The position numbers and the translations under genes are program-made. Under the pieces are notes generated by a model. The model did no database searches, had not been told where the DNA came from, and saw only the letters and a list, made by a program, of their open reading frames with translations. 64,000 bases of DNA. It comes from Bacillus sp. MM2020_4. Lineage in GTDB: Bacteria; Bacillota; Bacilli; Bacillales; Cytobacillaceae. The stretch is taken from assembly GCF_011250555.1 (NCBI RefSeq), contig NZ_JAANMZ010000017.1, forward strand, positions 16,728-80,727, given 5' to 3'. The first letter of the stretch is position 1. Every line of letters begins with the position of its first letter. Positions 54,012 to 62,135 of the stretch are shown here, piece after piece.

Positions 54012-54294
54012 ATGTTCTTCTGAACATTTCAATGGTGGTATAACTTGATTTTTGACACGACAAAATAAGCATTTGTTCTACTTGTGAACGATATTTACCG
54101 TTCCGTTTGACCGGAACACTGCCGCAATTCACACAAGCCAGCCCAGTAGAGAACCAGCTTTCACAAATATCTTTCAATAGCTTTTTGATTTTATCAGGTT
54201 CACTTGGAAACATATCGTGTTTCATTGCTTCAAACAATGCCATTTGTTCTGATTCGGATAATTTTCTGAACTCTTCATAGATGTCTAACCACAT
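54010..54294 (-). pseudogene. N-terminal remnant of an IS1595-family transposase
   Basis: 94 residues remain. FRKLSESEQMALFEAMKHD and LACVNCGSVPVKRNGKYRS match the N-terminal helical part and the first half of the zinc ribbon (CxxC...NGK) of IS1595 transposases. After NGKYRS the sequence loses the family pattern (the second CxxC and the DDE domain are absent) and stops. No terminal repeats were identified. A dead relic of an insertion sequence. Confidence 0.6.
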
Positions 54295-54447
54295 ATTTCA
54301 ACGCCCCCAAGAGCGCATTATATCAACATTTTATAAAGTGCTCAAGAAAACAACAATTTATACGAAAACAGCCTACAACTAAGAGGAACTTTTATTTCAC
54401 TAAGAGTGAGTCAATCGAATTTATATATTTACCCCTTGTTTGTCTTT

Positions 54448-55179
54448 CTATTTGACATGCTTGGCATTGAGGAACCCCGCAATTGATTCTGGAAGCACTT
54501 CTTGACTCCAAGGTGCCCATCCGTAGTCCTTGCCGTTATAGAAAATATTGTTTCGGTAGGCGACCGCACCATTTGTGTAAAGAACGATGGCGAAATCCCT
54601 TTGTCCAGGGAGGGTGGGATCGTGTTGGAAGTTATCGTTTTTGACGCCCTGATTGATCAGTTCGAGGAAGGCTATGATCTCGGATGGATCAGTTAGGGTC
54701 GATAAAAGCTGATGATCAAGCTTGGTGCTGCCATAATGTTCTTCGTAAATTTGTATCTTTTCTATCTTGCTTTGATTCAAGTCTTTGAAATGATAGGCGT
54801 ATTTGCCTTTGTCACGGTAATACACTCTATATCCGCCGATTTCATCCTTGTCTTTTACTACAACTAAATTGGGGTCTCCCTTCACTTCAAAAATTTTCGT
54901 CCCCTTTTCAAGGAAGGCAGCATCTCCGTCTTTTGTCTTATAGTTGGGGTTTGTAACATTATCGTCCACCTTAAATTTGACCGTACCAATTTCCTTTCCG
55001 ACAAGGGTTGGGTCAGAGAGTGCTCCAGTGTAAATCCCTTCATAACTGTGGCCATTCAGCTTGATGAAATCGATCCAATCGATTACAGCATGGCTGCCGA
55101 AAAGGCTAGAAGGAGAGTGGCTGCACCCCGCAATGGAGACAAAAAGTAAAAGAAACATCCCTACCATGATTTTTTTCAT
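54448..55179 (-). CDS. Lipoprotein of unknown function
   Basis: 243 residues, signal peptide with lipobox SIAGC (Cys about residue 19), then a beta-rich domain (KLNGHSYEGIYTGAL, KIFEVKGDPNLVVVKD, YRVYYRDKGKYAYHF, DFAIVLYTNGAVAYRN). No enzyme motif. GGGAGCGC precedes the ATG. It stands alone between the IS relic and a broken HAD gene. Family not recognised. Confidence 0.75.
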   Translation of the reverse strand: MKKIMVGMFLLLFVSIAGCSHSPSSLFGSHAVIDWIDFIKLNGHSYEGIYTGALSDPTLVGKEIGTVKFKVDDNVTNPNYKTKDGDAAFLEKGTKIFEVKGDPNLVVVKDKDEIGGYRVYYRDKGKYAYHFKDLNQSKIEKIQIYEEHYGSTKLDHQLLSTLTDPSEIIAFLELINQGVKNDNFQHDPTLPGQRDFAIVLYTNGAVAYRNNIFYNGKDYGWAPWSQEVLPESIAGFLNAKHVK

Positions 55180-55444
55180 TCCAGCGCTCCCTCATATCAA
55201 AACGTTTTTCCTAAGTATATTCGGCAAATACAGTATATTTCCTTTAGCCTTCACTTTGACTGAAGAATCACTCGCTTCTGTCATAGCACGGTAATAACGA
55301 TGCCCATTCTGTGAAACTAAAAAAAGACACCCTTTCTGTCCCTATTAAAACAAGGAGATTTCCTTCATTTGTTCATGAAATGAATCCATTGAGTGGATGA
55401 TAAAGATAAAGAAATAAAGATGAACATTATTTCTAGGGAGTGGA

Positions 55445-55615
55445 TGGTAAATAATTTAGGCTGTCTTATTTGATTTAGATGGAACGTTGTTAAATCGGGA
55501 CGAATCAGTTGTTGATCGATACAAGCACTTGAATAAATGGGGCGGGCATGTACCAAAGGAGGACTATTCAATAAGGTTTATAGAGTTAGATTGTCATGGG
55601 TATATCACTGATTGA
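55445..55615 (+). pseudogene. Truncated, frameshifted HAD-family hydrolase gene
   Basis: From 55460 the plus strand reads AVLFDLDGTLLNRDESVVDR then YKHLNKWGGHVPKEDYSIRF, the N-terminus of a HAD hydrolase with nucleophile motif DLDGT. The only plausible start (ATG 55445, after TAGGGAG) is in another frame and a TAG lies directly before the HAD frame. It ends with TGA at 55613 after about 50 codons, so motifs II-IV are lost. A decayed gene. Confidence 0.75.
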
Positions 55616-55645
55616 ACTGCACTATTCGCCCATTCCCACACCATA

Positions 55646-56788
55646 TCACTTCGTCGCAATCATCACCAAACAAATATCATCCTTCTGAGGATTCATAAGC
55701 TCGCGTCTAGGCTGCAAGCGCTGAAGCAGCGCTGCTGGATCGTCCATGCCATCCTCTTTCATGCAGCTCGACAGCTTAACACTCGCATCCTCATACTCCT
55801 CCTCCAGCCATTCCGACAAGCCATCCGTATACAGTAAAATCTGTGCCCTATCCGTGTACGAAATAACTCCCTTACACACCTCAATTTCATCAAAAAAGCC
55901 CAAGGCACAGCAGCCTTCCTCCATCATCTGCACTTTCCCGTCAACCATCGCAATCCCCGCTGGATGCCCGGCATTCACATACTCAATCGAATGCTCCTCG
56001 GTATCAAGCACAAAGTATATCGCCGTAAAATAATAATTGATTAAAGTATCATTATGCAGCTGATTCATCCGCCGGTTCAGTTCCCTCATCACCGCTTCCG
56101 GATCGCATAAACTAGTAATCGAATCCTTTAGCGCTGAATAAATGTACATACACACGAGCGACGACGAAATCCCATGACCCATCATATCGAGTAAAATCAC
56201 ACCATAGCGATGCGGAGAAATCTGGTACCAGGCATACAAGTCACCAGCAAGCTCAAACGAAGGCTTGTAGACTGCCGAAATCATCACATCTTCCTTTTGA
56301 ACCGGACCCGGAAGCATACTTAGCTGCACCTGCTTGGCCAAATCCAGCTCATATTGAATCCTCAGGTCCCGCTCCTTCCGCAAATCCTTCTCCTGCTTCA
56401 ACCGCAGCACCGAGCGAATCCGCGCCAACAGCTCGACCTTATTGATCGGCTTCATCACATAATCAAGCGCCCCCGCATCCATTGCCTCGGCCATCTTATT
56501 GGAGTCCCCCATCGCTGTCACAAAGATAATCGGCAGATCGTGAAACCGTTCATTCCCCAGAATCGTGCGGCAGGCCTCAATCCCATCCACTTCCGGCATC
56601 ATCAAATCCATCAGAATTAAATCGATATCACTCTCACCGGGATTGGGTGCATCCAATTGTAAATAGTCATATAGCTCCATTGCCGATGACAGCAACACCA
56701 ATCGCTTATAACCAGCCTTATACAGAATCTTTTCCACAATCATCAAATTCGTCTTATTATCATCGACAATCACAATTTTCATAGCCAT
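55646..56788 (-). CDS. rsbY: Response regulator with PP2C phosphatase domain, RsbY-like
   Basis: 380 residues. N-terminal receiver (about 1-125: IVIVDDNKTNLMI, phospho-Asp in LILMDLMMPEVDG, Lys in YVMKPINK) and C-terminal SpoIIE/PP2C phosphatase (about 150-380: FELAGDLYAWY, VILLDMMGHGISSSL, VNAGHPAGI, LLYTDGLSEW, KDDICLVMI). In B. cereus RsbY, phosphorylated by RsbK, dephosphorylates RsbV-P and thereby frees sigma-B. It lies downstream of sigB on the same strand, separated by about 90 bp holding a family B hairpin. AGGAGGTGAT precedes the ATG. Confidence 0.92.
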   Translation of the reverse strand: MAMKIVIVDDNKTNLMIVEKILYKAGYKRLVLLSSAMELYDYLQLDAPNPGESDIDLILMDLMMPEVDGIEACRTILGNERFHDLPIIFVTAMGDSNKMAEAMDAGALDYVMKPINKVELLARIRSVLRLKQEKDLRKERDLRIQYELDLAKQVQLSMLPGPVQKEDVMISAVYKPSFELAGDLYAWYQISPHRYGVILLDMMGHGISSSLVCMYIYSALKDSITSLCDPEAVMRELNRRMNQLHNDTLINYYFTAIYFVLDTEEHSIEYVNAGHPAGIAMVDGKVQMMEEGCCALGFFDEIEVCKGVISYTDRAQILLYTDGLSEWLEEEYEDASVKLSSCMKEDGMDDPAALLQRLQPRRELMNPQKDDICLVMIATK

Positions 56789-56822
56789 CCTGCTATCACC
56801 TCCTCTTTTTATGAAGCAGTAT

Positions 56823-56875
56823 GAAGCAGGGGACGGTTCTTGTGATTTAAAACGGAAGAACCGTCCCCTGCTTCA
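56823..56875. repeat. Family B element, complete hairpin between sigB and rsbY
   Basis: GAAGCAGGGGACGGTTCTTG, short loop, GAAGAACCGTCCCCTGCTTC. It stands just after the sigB stop codon and may lower read-through into rsbY. Confidence 0.9.
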
Positions 56876-56880
56876 CCTTG

Positions 56881-57672
56881 TTACCGCAATAACACATCTG
56901 GGGTTTTGTCCTTGAGTGCTTTCCGCAGTTTTTCGAGCGCCTTTTTCTGCAGTCGGGACACATGCATCTGTGAAATCCCCAAATACTCGCCTGTTTCCCT
57001 TTGGCTTTTATTCTCGACAAACGTGTAATGGATCACGTCCCTTTCTCTGTCCGATAATACGTGAAGCGCACTCTCAAGCAATAGCCTTTGATCGACCTGT
57101 TCATAGCCTTCATCATGCGTTCCTACTATATCTAAGGTAGTCACCGTGCTCCCCTCAGATCCCATTTCAATCGTTTGGTCGACAGAAGCAGTCTGATAGC
57201 TTTTCCCCATTTCCATTGCCTCTAATAGTTCCTCTTCGGAAATCTCCATATGCTCAGCGATTTCGTGGATCATGGGGGATCGTTGATAGTGATTAGTCAG
57301 CTCGTCCACGACCGTTTTAATTTTCGGCCACGTTTCTTTGATCCTTCTTGGCACATGGACACCCCAGGTTTTATCCCGTAGAAATCGCTTTATTTCCCCA
57401 ATCACGGTCGGAATTAAATAAGATTCAAACGCTTTCCCAATGCTGGGGTCGTAACGTCTAATCGACGACAACAGCCCAATCATCGCGACCTGCATCATAT
57501 CTTCGTGGAAATTCTTCCCCTTCGAATATTTCCGTGCAAGGCTAGCGACCAGGGCGTGATAATGTTCCACCAGTACCGTTTGCGCCTCCGAGTCCTCATC
57601 CTGCTGAAATGCCAATATCAGCGCATCAATTTCCTCCTTCGTTCGTCTCCCGGGTTGAGATGGTTGAGTCAT
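56881..57672 (-). CDS. sigB: RNA polymerase sigma factor SigB
   Basis: 263 residues. Sigma-70 group 3 general stress factor. Region 2 (ALVASLARKYSKG, DMMQVAMIGLLSSIRRYDPS), the SigB-type FLRDKTWGVHVPRRIKE after region 2, region 3 and region 4 (LSDRERDVIHYTFVENKSQR, then LGISQMHVSRLQKKALEKLR). ATG 57672 is preferred; its frame overlaps the end of rsbW by 47 bp as in other Bacillus. Third gene of the rsbV-rsbW-sigB operon under a sigma-B promoter. Confidence 0.96.
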   Translation of the reverse strand: MTQPSQPGRRTKEEIDALILAFQQDEDSEAQTVLVEHYHALVASLARKYSKGKNFHEDMMQVAMIGLLSSIRRYDPSIGKAFESYLIPTVIGEIKRFLRDKTWGVHVPRRIKETWPKIKTVVDELTNHYQRSPMIHEIAEHMEISEEELLEAMEMGKSYQTASVDQTIEMGSEGSTVTTLDIVGTHDEGYEQVDQRLLLESALHVLSDRERDVIHYTFVENKSQRETGEYLGISQMHVSRLQKKALEKLRKALKDKTPDVLLR

Positions 57673-58120
57673 GATTTTCACACTCCCCACTTCGGTACTT
57701 CACCATGAAGACCGTCACTCCGGAATGATTCAACACCCGGACTTCGTCCATCAGCGTTTCTATCAAATATAAGCCTAACCCTCCCTCAGAAAGCTGGTCC
57801 ACCGTACTAGTTTCCGTATAAGGGCCTAATTCTTCTTTTGTTTGGTAAAAATTAAAGCTTTTGCCGCTATCAGCAACAACGATTTCTACCTTATCCTGAT
57901 AAATTCCGAAGCCAATGATCACCTCACCACCCTCGTCCTTATGGTAAGCATGCTGGACAGCATTCGTGCACGCCTCACTGACGGCAATTTTCATATCCTC
58001 AATTTCCTCATATGTATATCCCATGCGGCTAGCAATTCCCGATAACGTCAAACGGATGACCCCAACATAATCCGGCTTTGCCGGAATCTTCATTTCAATA
58101 TAATCCATCACTTCGCTCAT
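57626..58120 (-). CDS. rsbW: Anti-sigma-B factor, serine kinase RsbW
   Basis: 164 residues. GHKL-fold kinase that holds sigma-B inactive and phosphorylates RsbV. N-box SEACTNAVQHAYH, G1-like VADSGKSFNF and G2 GGLGLYLI are present. The ATG overlaps the rsbV stop (ATGA), and its 3' end overlaps sigB, so the three are translated as one unit. Confidence 0.96.
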   Translation of the reverse strand: MSEVMDYIEMKIPAKPDYVGVIRLTLSGIASRMGYTYEEIEDMKIAVSEACTNAVQHAYHKDEGGEVIIGFGIYQDKVEIVVADSGKSFNFYQTKEELGPYTETSTVDQLSEGGLGLYLIETLMDEVRVLNHSGVTVFMVKYRSGECENHDSTISTRETNEGGN

Positions 58121-58440
58121 CTTCCCCCACCCTCAGAAATATTCATTATGTGACTCAACCCCGTAATTTGGAACAACCGCTTCAGCCGCTCCGATAACTC
58201 CACCAATCTTAATTCACCGCCATTATTCTTCAACTGCTTAAACAGACCAACAAAGACCCCAAGACCCGTACTATCTAAATAGGATACGTCTTTAAGATTG
58301 ACCGTTATGAATGGATTCGTCCCCTCCGCAAGCGGCAATAATTCCTCCCTCAGCTTCGGTGCCGTAAACGCATCAATCTCCCCGCTGACAAACACCACAA
58401 CTTCTTGTTCCTCCTGCCGTTTATCTATCTTCAAATTCAT
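58117..58440 (-). CDS. rsbV: Anti-anti-sigma factor RsbV
   Basis: 107 residues, STAS domain. Unphosphorylated RsbV binds RsbW and releases sigma-B. The phospho-site Ser is in SYLDSTGLGVF. First gene of the operon, with AAGGGTGTGATGA before the ATG and a perfect sigma-B promoter 32 bp upstream. Confidence 0.96.
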   Translation of the reverse strand: MNLKIDKRQEEQEVVVFVSGEIDAFTAPKLREELLPLAEGTNPFITVNLKDVSYLDSTGLGVFVGLFKQLKNNGGELRLVELSERLKRLFQITGLSHIMNISEGGGR

Positions 58441-58471
58441 TTCATCACACCCTTAAACTTTTAATTTGTAC

Positions 58472-58497
58472 ATACCCGCAAGACCAAAGCCTTAAAC
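58472..58497 (-). promoter_or_regulatory. Sigma-B promoter of rsbV-rsbW-sigB
   Basis: GTTTAA, 14-bp spacer, GGGTAT on the minus strand, an exact match to the consensus; it gives positive autoregulation of the operon. Confidence 0.9.
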
Positions 58498-58740
58498 CTC
58501 TTTTTTTTAAAATATTTCTTCTATTATATCAAAACAGGCTAGTCGCCCGCATAAACCGATTAGCCAAGCCACCATTACTCAACAAAACTAGGTCTTATTT
58601 AGTTACTCTATTAAAAAAAACTAAACTTCCGCTACTGTTTCCATCTTTGGTTCCCTACTGTTCATTGGATATTATTATCTATTTTGTGTTCTGAATTCGA
58701 CTGTTATAATGGTGGTTAGATAATACGAGGAGGGTGACCC

Positions 58741-58968
58741 ATGACCACATTTGAAAAGTTAAGGCCGATTATTGCAGACCAACTGGGTGTCAAAATGGAG
58801 AATATTAAATCGGAAGCATCATTCAAAGATGATTTAGAAGCAGATTCGCTAGATATGGTGAACCTGACAATGGAAATTGAAGATGAATTTTCCATCGAAA
58901 TTAGTGACAAAGTCGCTGCGAAGCTTCAAACGGTCGGAGATGTCGTCCATTATATTGAAAACCATTAA
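58741..58968 (+). CDS. Solitary acyl carrier protein
   Basis: 75 residues, very acidic. The 4'-phosphopantetheine site is Ser36 in [18 protein letters not shown], as in fatty-acid ACP. GAGGAGGGTGACCC precedes the ATG. The usual acpP neighbours (fabD, fabG, rnc) are absent; the gene stands alone next to the rsbV operon with its own terminator. It could be a second AcpP or a carrier for a special acyl product; context gives no clue. Confidence 0.92.
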   Translation: MTTFEKLRPIIADQLGVKMENIKSEASFKDDLEADSLDMVNLTMEIEDEFSIEISDKVAAKLQTVGDVVHYIENH

Positions 58969-59046
58969 TTGGATAGTCCTGCGCAGGCGGTTACTTGATT
59001 GCGTGTGAACGTATCGCAGACGTCATCACCTGTTATGTATGATACT

Positions 59047-59086
59047 ACAACTCCCAGAGCCATGATTCTCTGGGAGTTGTTGTTTG
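59047..59086 (+). terminator. Terminator of the acyl carrier protein gene
   Basis: ACAACTCCCAGAG, loop, CTCTGGGAGTTGTTGTTTGTT. Confidence 0.9.
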
Positions 59087-59299
59087 TTATCTTTTTATGC
59101 ATTTTACCATGTTCATTCCCTCCATTTATTTTTCCAGATTGCTGCCTTACATCTCAACGGGTTTACCGCCCCCCCCGTTTTCAATTCAAGCTGGATTCCT
59201 AAGTCGAGGTAGCTAGTCTATAACCTTGAAAGTGGTACCGCCAACTAGGTTTTATTTTTTAAAAAGAGGGTATGTAACCTAAAAAGGAGAGTGGGTACG

Positions 59300-59458
59300 A
59301 TGAAAAAAAGTAGGCAGGACAAGATCAATTCCAACAACAATAGTTCGATGGCTCAGAATCTAGATGAAGTAAAAGAACTCGGCAAGCAAATGAAGAAGGC
59401 TAAAACCGGCACGGAGCTGAAGGAAGAGCGGAATAAAACGCAAGATCCGCAGCAATAA
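59300..59458 (+). CDS. Small hydrophilic protein, 52 residues
   Basis: Begins MKKSRQDKINSNNNSSMAQN and ends RNKTQDPQQ; Lys/Asn/Glu/Gln-rich without a hydrophobic core, with LDEVKELGKQMKKAK as a likely helix. The composition resembles small spore or stress proteins of Bacillus, but no family was assigned. AAAAAGGAGAG lies upstream and a good terminator follows, which supports a real gene. Confidence 0.7.
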   Translation: MKKSRQDKINSNNNSSMAQNLDEVKELGKQMKKAKTGTELKEERNKTQDPQQ

Positions 59459-59460
59459 TG

Positions 59461-59497
59461 GCAGCGGCCCTTCACAGGTACCGCTGCTTTCATTTTG
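59461..59497 (+). terminator. Terminator of the 52-residue protein gene
   Basis: GCAGCGG, loop, CCGCTGC, TTTCATTTT, starting two bases after the stop codon. Confidence 0.85.
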
Positions 59498-59568
59498 GTA
59501 GAGAATAGAGGCAAACTCGGTCAATTGTCTGCTAAGCTACCGCCGAGTTACCACATCACGATATAGTT

Positions 59569-60237
59569 TTATGCACCAAACGTTGGGATAAGTCCCCCTA
59601 ATGAACTTAAGGCAACTCCCAGCAGGAAGATAACGACGACGAGGGTAATGACTTTACTTTTAGATAACCCTGCAACTACTTTTAAGCCCATCCCTAACAC
59701 CACATAATACCAAATATGAAAGATATCAAAATTAGAAGCGATCAACTTAAGCATTTGATTGTCTCCCATTAGTGGCGCTATGCTGGTATAGTAGACTTCG
59801 TATCCGCTAACTGCCAATGATATCAAGCCATTAATGAGGACGCCGACGGACATGATTAGGGAAGAATAAAGGACGACGGCAAAAAGTTTCATATAAGGAG
59901 TATCGTTGCCCATGAAGACCATGCAAAGTTTATAGAAGGCGGCAACGACAAAGAACCTGGCAACCCCGCCGATTATTGCCCCAACAGTCCCCATTCCTAC
60001 TGTAAAGGCAGCAGGGATTTCGATGGGTGTTGGTAAATCTTTAAAGATCGGATTATTTAACCCCACATATGCAACGATCGCCCCTGTGATGCTCGTAAGG
60101 ATAAGCATAATGATCAGTGGCAAGGCAATCGGTGCTTTTTCTTTCATTCGTTCAAACTGATGGGTAGGCGCCGTAATCATACCAAAAATTGACGGTTTTT
60201 CCACGTTTACAACATTTTCCTTCACTACTGTTTCCAT
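59569..60237 (-). CDS. yknW: Yip1-domain membrane protein, YknW-like
   Basis: 222 residues with five membrane segments (PLIIMLILTSITGAIVAYV, MGTVGAIIGGVARFFVVAAF, VVLYSSLIMSVGVLINGLIS, and two more), preceded by SIFGMITAPTHQFERMKEK, the typical Yip1-family N-terminus. In B. subtilis YknW works with YknXYZ in protection against the SdpC toxin. Here it is the last gene of the operon instead of the first. It follows the permease by 18 bp. Confidence 0.8.
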   Translation of the reverse strand: METVVKENVVNVEKPSIFGMITAPTHQFERMKEKAPIALPLIIMLILTSITGAIVAYVGLNNPIFKDLPTPIEIPAAFTVGMGTVGAIIGGVARFFVVAAFYKLCMVFMGNDTPYMKLFAVVLYSSLIMSVGVLINGLISLAVSGYEVYYTSIAPLMGDNQMLKLIASNFDIFHIWYYVVLGMGLKVVAGLSKSKVITLVVVIFLLGVALSSLGGLIPTFGA

Positions 60238-60255
60238 CTTTGGATCTCTTCCTCT

Positions 60256-61455
60256 CTATTCATATCTTAATGCATCAATTGGATCGAGCTTTGCCGCTTT
60301 ATTTGCCGGCATTAAACCGAAAATAATGCCCAGTGTCATGGAAAACAATACACCGCCAATTACCACTTTACCGGAAACAAGCGGCGGCCATTTGGCAAAG
60401 GTAGACACAAGATACGCCCCACCAACCCCGAGTCCTATCCCAATTATTCCACCCAAGAGAGTCAGCATCATCGCTTCTATTAAAAATTGCAATAGAATTT
60501 TTCCTCTTGTCGCCCCGAGCGCTTTGCGGATTCCAATTTCTCTTGTTCGTTCCGTAACCGAGACAAGCATAATATTCATCACCCCAATCCCGCCGACAAG
60601 CAAGGAAATACCGGCGATGCCGCTAATAATCATGGTCATAATATTGGTTACCTGCGAAATACCCTTTTGGATTTCCTCTAAATTAAATACTTCATACTTC
60701 CCTTCCAAATCGGGCGATTTTGTATCATTAAGCAGATTCACTGCCTTTTTCCCGGCCATTTCAAGGGCGCTGATATCCTTTGCTTGAAGTGTCACTGACT
60801 GGATATCGTCTGTTCCATATAAGGCCGGCCAGATCGATAGTGGGATGAGCATTTCAGGCATCCCCAATCCCAGGAAACCGTCTGAAGATTTGTACACCCC
60901 AATGATTTGAAAAGGCTGCCCCTTTATTTCAAGAATTTTTCCGACTGCCTTCCTGTTTTCAAAAAAATCCTTTGCTGCCTTTTCGTTGATCATCATGACA
61001 TTGTTGGATTGGGAAAAATCCACTTCATTCAGCTTTCTCCCTTTAGTCACCTTTAGCGAATTCACCGCAAAATAATCATTTGTGATTCCATAGATTTGCG
61101 TACCAATGTTCTTATCATTTTCTGTTAGGGTTTCCATGGTATCATTTGTCGTAATCACATGAGATATCTCAGGAATATCCCTAAGTTGAAGGAGATTCTC
61201 CTGTGTAAATGTCGGTTCTTCGCTGAAGGACAGGGTTGAAAAATCAACATTTTCCGGTGTAAAGGTAATTTCGATGGTATTATTTCCAGAACCCGCAAAC
61301 TGGGATTTCAGCGCTGCTTCCCCGCCTTGTCCGATCGCTACTACCGTAATAATGGATCCAACACCAATGATTATGCCTAGCATGGTGAGTGCGGAACGGA
61401 GCTTATGAGCGAGAATGGATGAAATGGCAATTTTCATACTTTCCATTAAACTCAT
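60256..61455 (-). CDS. yknZ: MacB-type ABC transporter permease, YknZ-like
   Basis: 399 residues. N-terminal membrane helix after HKLRSALTMLGIIIGVGSII, a large extracellular MacB periplasmic-core domain (about 45-250), then three helices of the FtsX domain (about 280-390) with VTERTREIGIRKALGATRGK. Mechanotransmission permease that works with MacA-type adaptor and ATPase to expel peptides or lipids. ATG 61455 overlaps the ATPase stop codon. Operon with the adaptor, ATPase and Yip1 protein. Confidence 0.92.
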   Translation of the reverse strand: MSLMESMKIAISSILAHKLRSALTMLGIIIGVGSIITVVAIGQGGEAALKSQFAGSGNNTIEITFTPENVDFSTLSFSEEPTFTQENLLQLRDIPEISHVITTNDTMETLTENDKNIGTQIYGITNDYFAVNSLKVTKGRKLNEVDFSQSNNVMMINEKAAKDFFENRKAVGKILEIKGQPFQIIGVYKSSDGFLGLGMPEMLIPLSIWPALYGTDDIQSVTLQAKDISALEMAGKKAVNLLNDTKSPDLEGKYEVFNLEEIQKGISQVTNIMTMIISGIAGISLLVGGIGVMNIMLVSVTERTREIGIRKALGATRGKILLQFLIEAMMLTLLGGIIGIGLGVGGAYLVSTFAKWPPLVSGKVVIGGVLFSMTLGIIFGLMPANKAAKLDPIDALRYE

Positions 61456-62135
61456 GAGAACGCTCCCCTCCTATCCATGATGATGCGGCCATCCCTTAGT
61501 AGAATATGCCGTGATGTATAGGCAGCAACTTCCTCCTCATGTGTAACCACAATAATCGTTGCCCCTTCATTATTCAGCTGAGTAAATATGTCCATCACTT
61601 GTTCCCCCGATTTCGTATCAAGCGCCCCTGTCGGTTCATCTGCTAGAATGAAGGATGGACGATTAGCGATTGCACGTGCGATCGCCACCCGCTGTTTCTG
61701 ACCGCCGGAAAGTTGATTCGGTAAATGGTCCATCCGATCGGCCAAACCTACCTTAAGAAGTGCATCAACGGCTCGTTCCCTTTGCTCCTTTCTGCGAATT
61801 CCCCCATAGACAAGCGGCAATTCTACATTCTCCAGCGCTGTTAATCTGGGAAGAAGATGAAAGTGCTGGAATACAAACCCTATGTATTGATTGCGAATCA
61901 GTGATAATTTCGTATCATCTGTTTGAAGTACATTCCTGTCATTTAACAGATATTCTCCCGTTGCTTTTCGATCCAGGCAGCCGATAATATTCATCAATGT
62001 TGATTTTCCCGATCCCGATGGACCCATGATCGAAACAAATTCACCAGCTTCTATCTCCACGTTAATATCATGAAGTACAGGGACCTCAAGGATTCCTTGC
62101 TTGTAAGTCTTGTTAATATGCTTTAAGCTGATCAT
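61452..62135 (-). CDS. yknY: MacB-type ABC transporter ATP-binding protein, YknY-like
   Basis: 227 residues. Walker [10 protein letters not shown] (about 38-46), Q-loop YIGFVFQHFHLLPRLTA, signature [15 protein letters not shown], Walker B FILADEPTGALDTK and switch VTHEEEVA; LolD/MacB/YknY group. ATGA overlaps join it to the adaptor gene before it and the permease after it, so the stoichiometric operon is clear. Confidence 0.94.
   Translation of the reverse strand: MISLKHINKTYKQGILEVPVLHDINVEIEAGEFVSIMGPSGSGKSTLMNIIGCLDRKATGEYLLNDRNVLQTDDTKLSLIRNQYIGFVFQHFHLLPRLTALENVELPLVYGGIRRKEQRERAVDALLKVGLADRMDHLPNQLSGGQKQRVAIARAIANRPSFILADEPTGALDTKSGEQVMDIFTQLNNEGATIIVVTHEEEVAAYTSRHILLRDGRIIMDRRGAFS

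Noticed and set aside
54010..54294. Functional transposase gene
   Set aside because: Only the N-terminal part of an IS1595 transposase is left; the catalytic domain is absent.
59225..59275. AAAGTGGTACCGCCAAC followed by AGGTTTTATTTTTT, resembling a T-box antiterminator/terminator
   Set aside because: The core TGGTACCGC is T-box-like, but no Stem I with specifier loop is visible upstream and the downstream gene is a 52-residue protein, not an amino-acid or tRNA-synthetase gene. It could be a decayed T-box at most.
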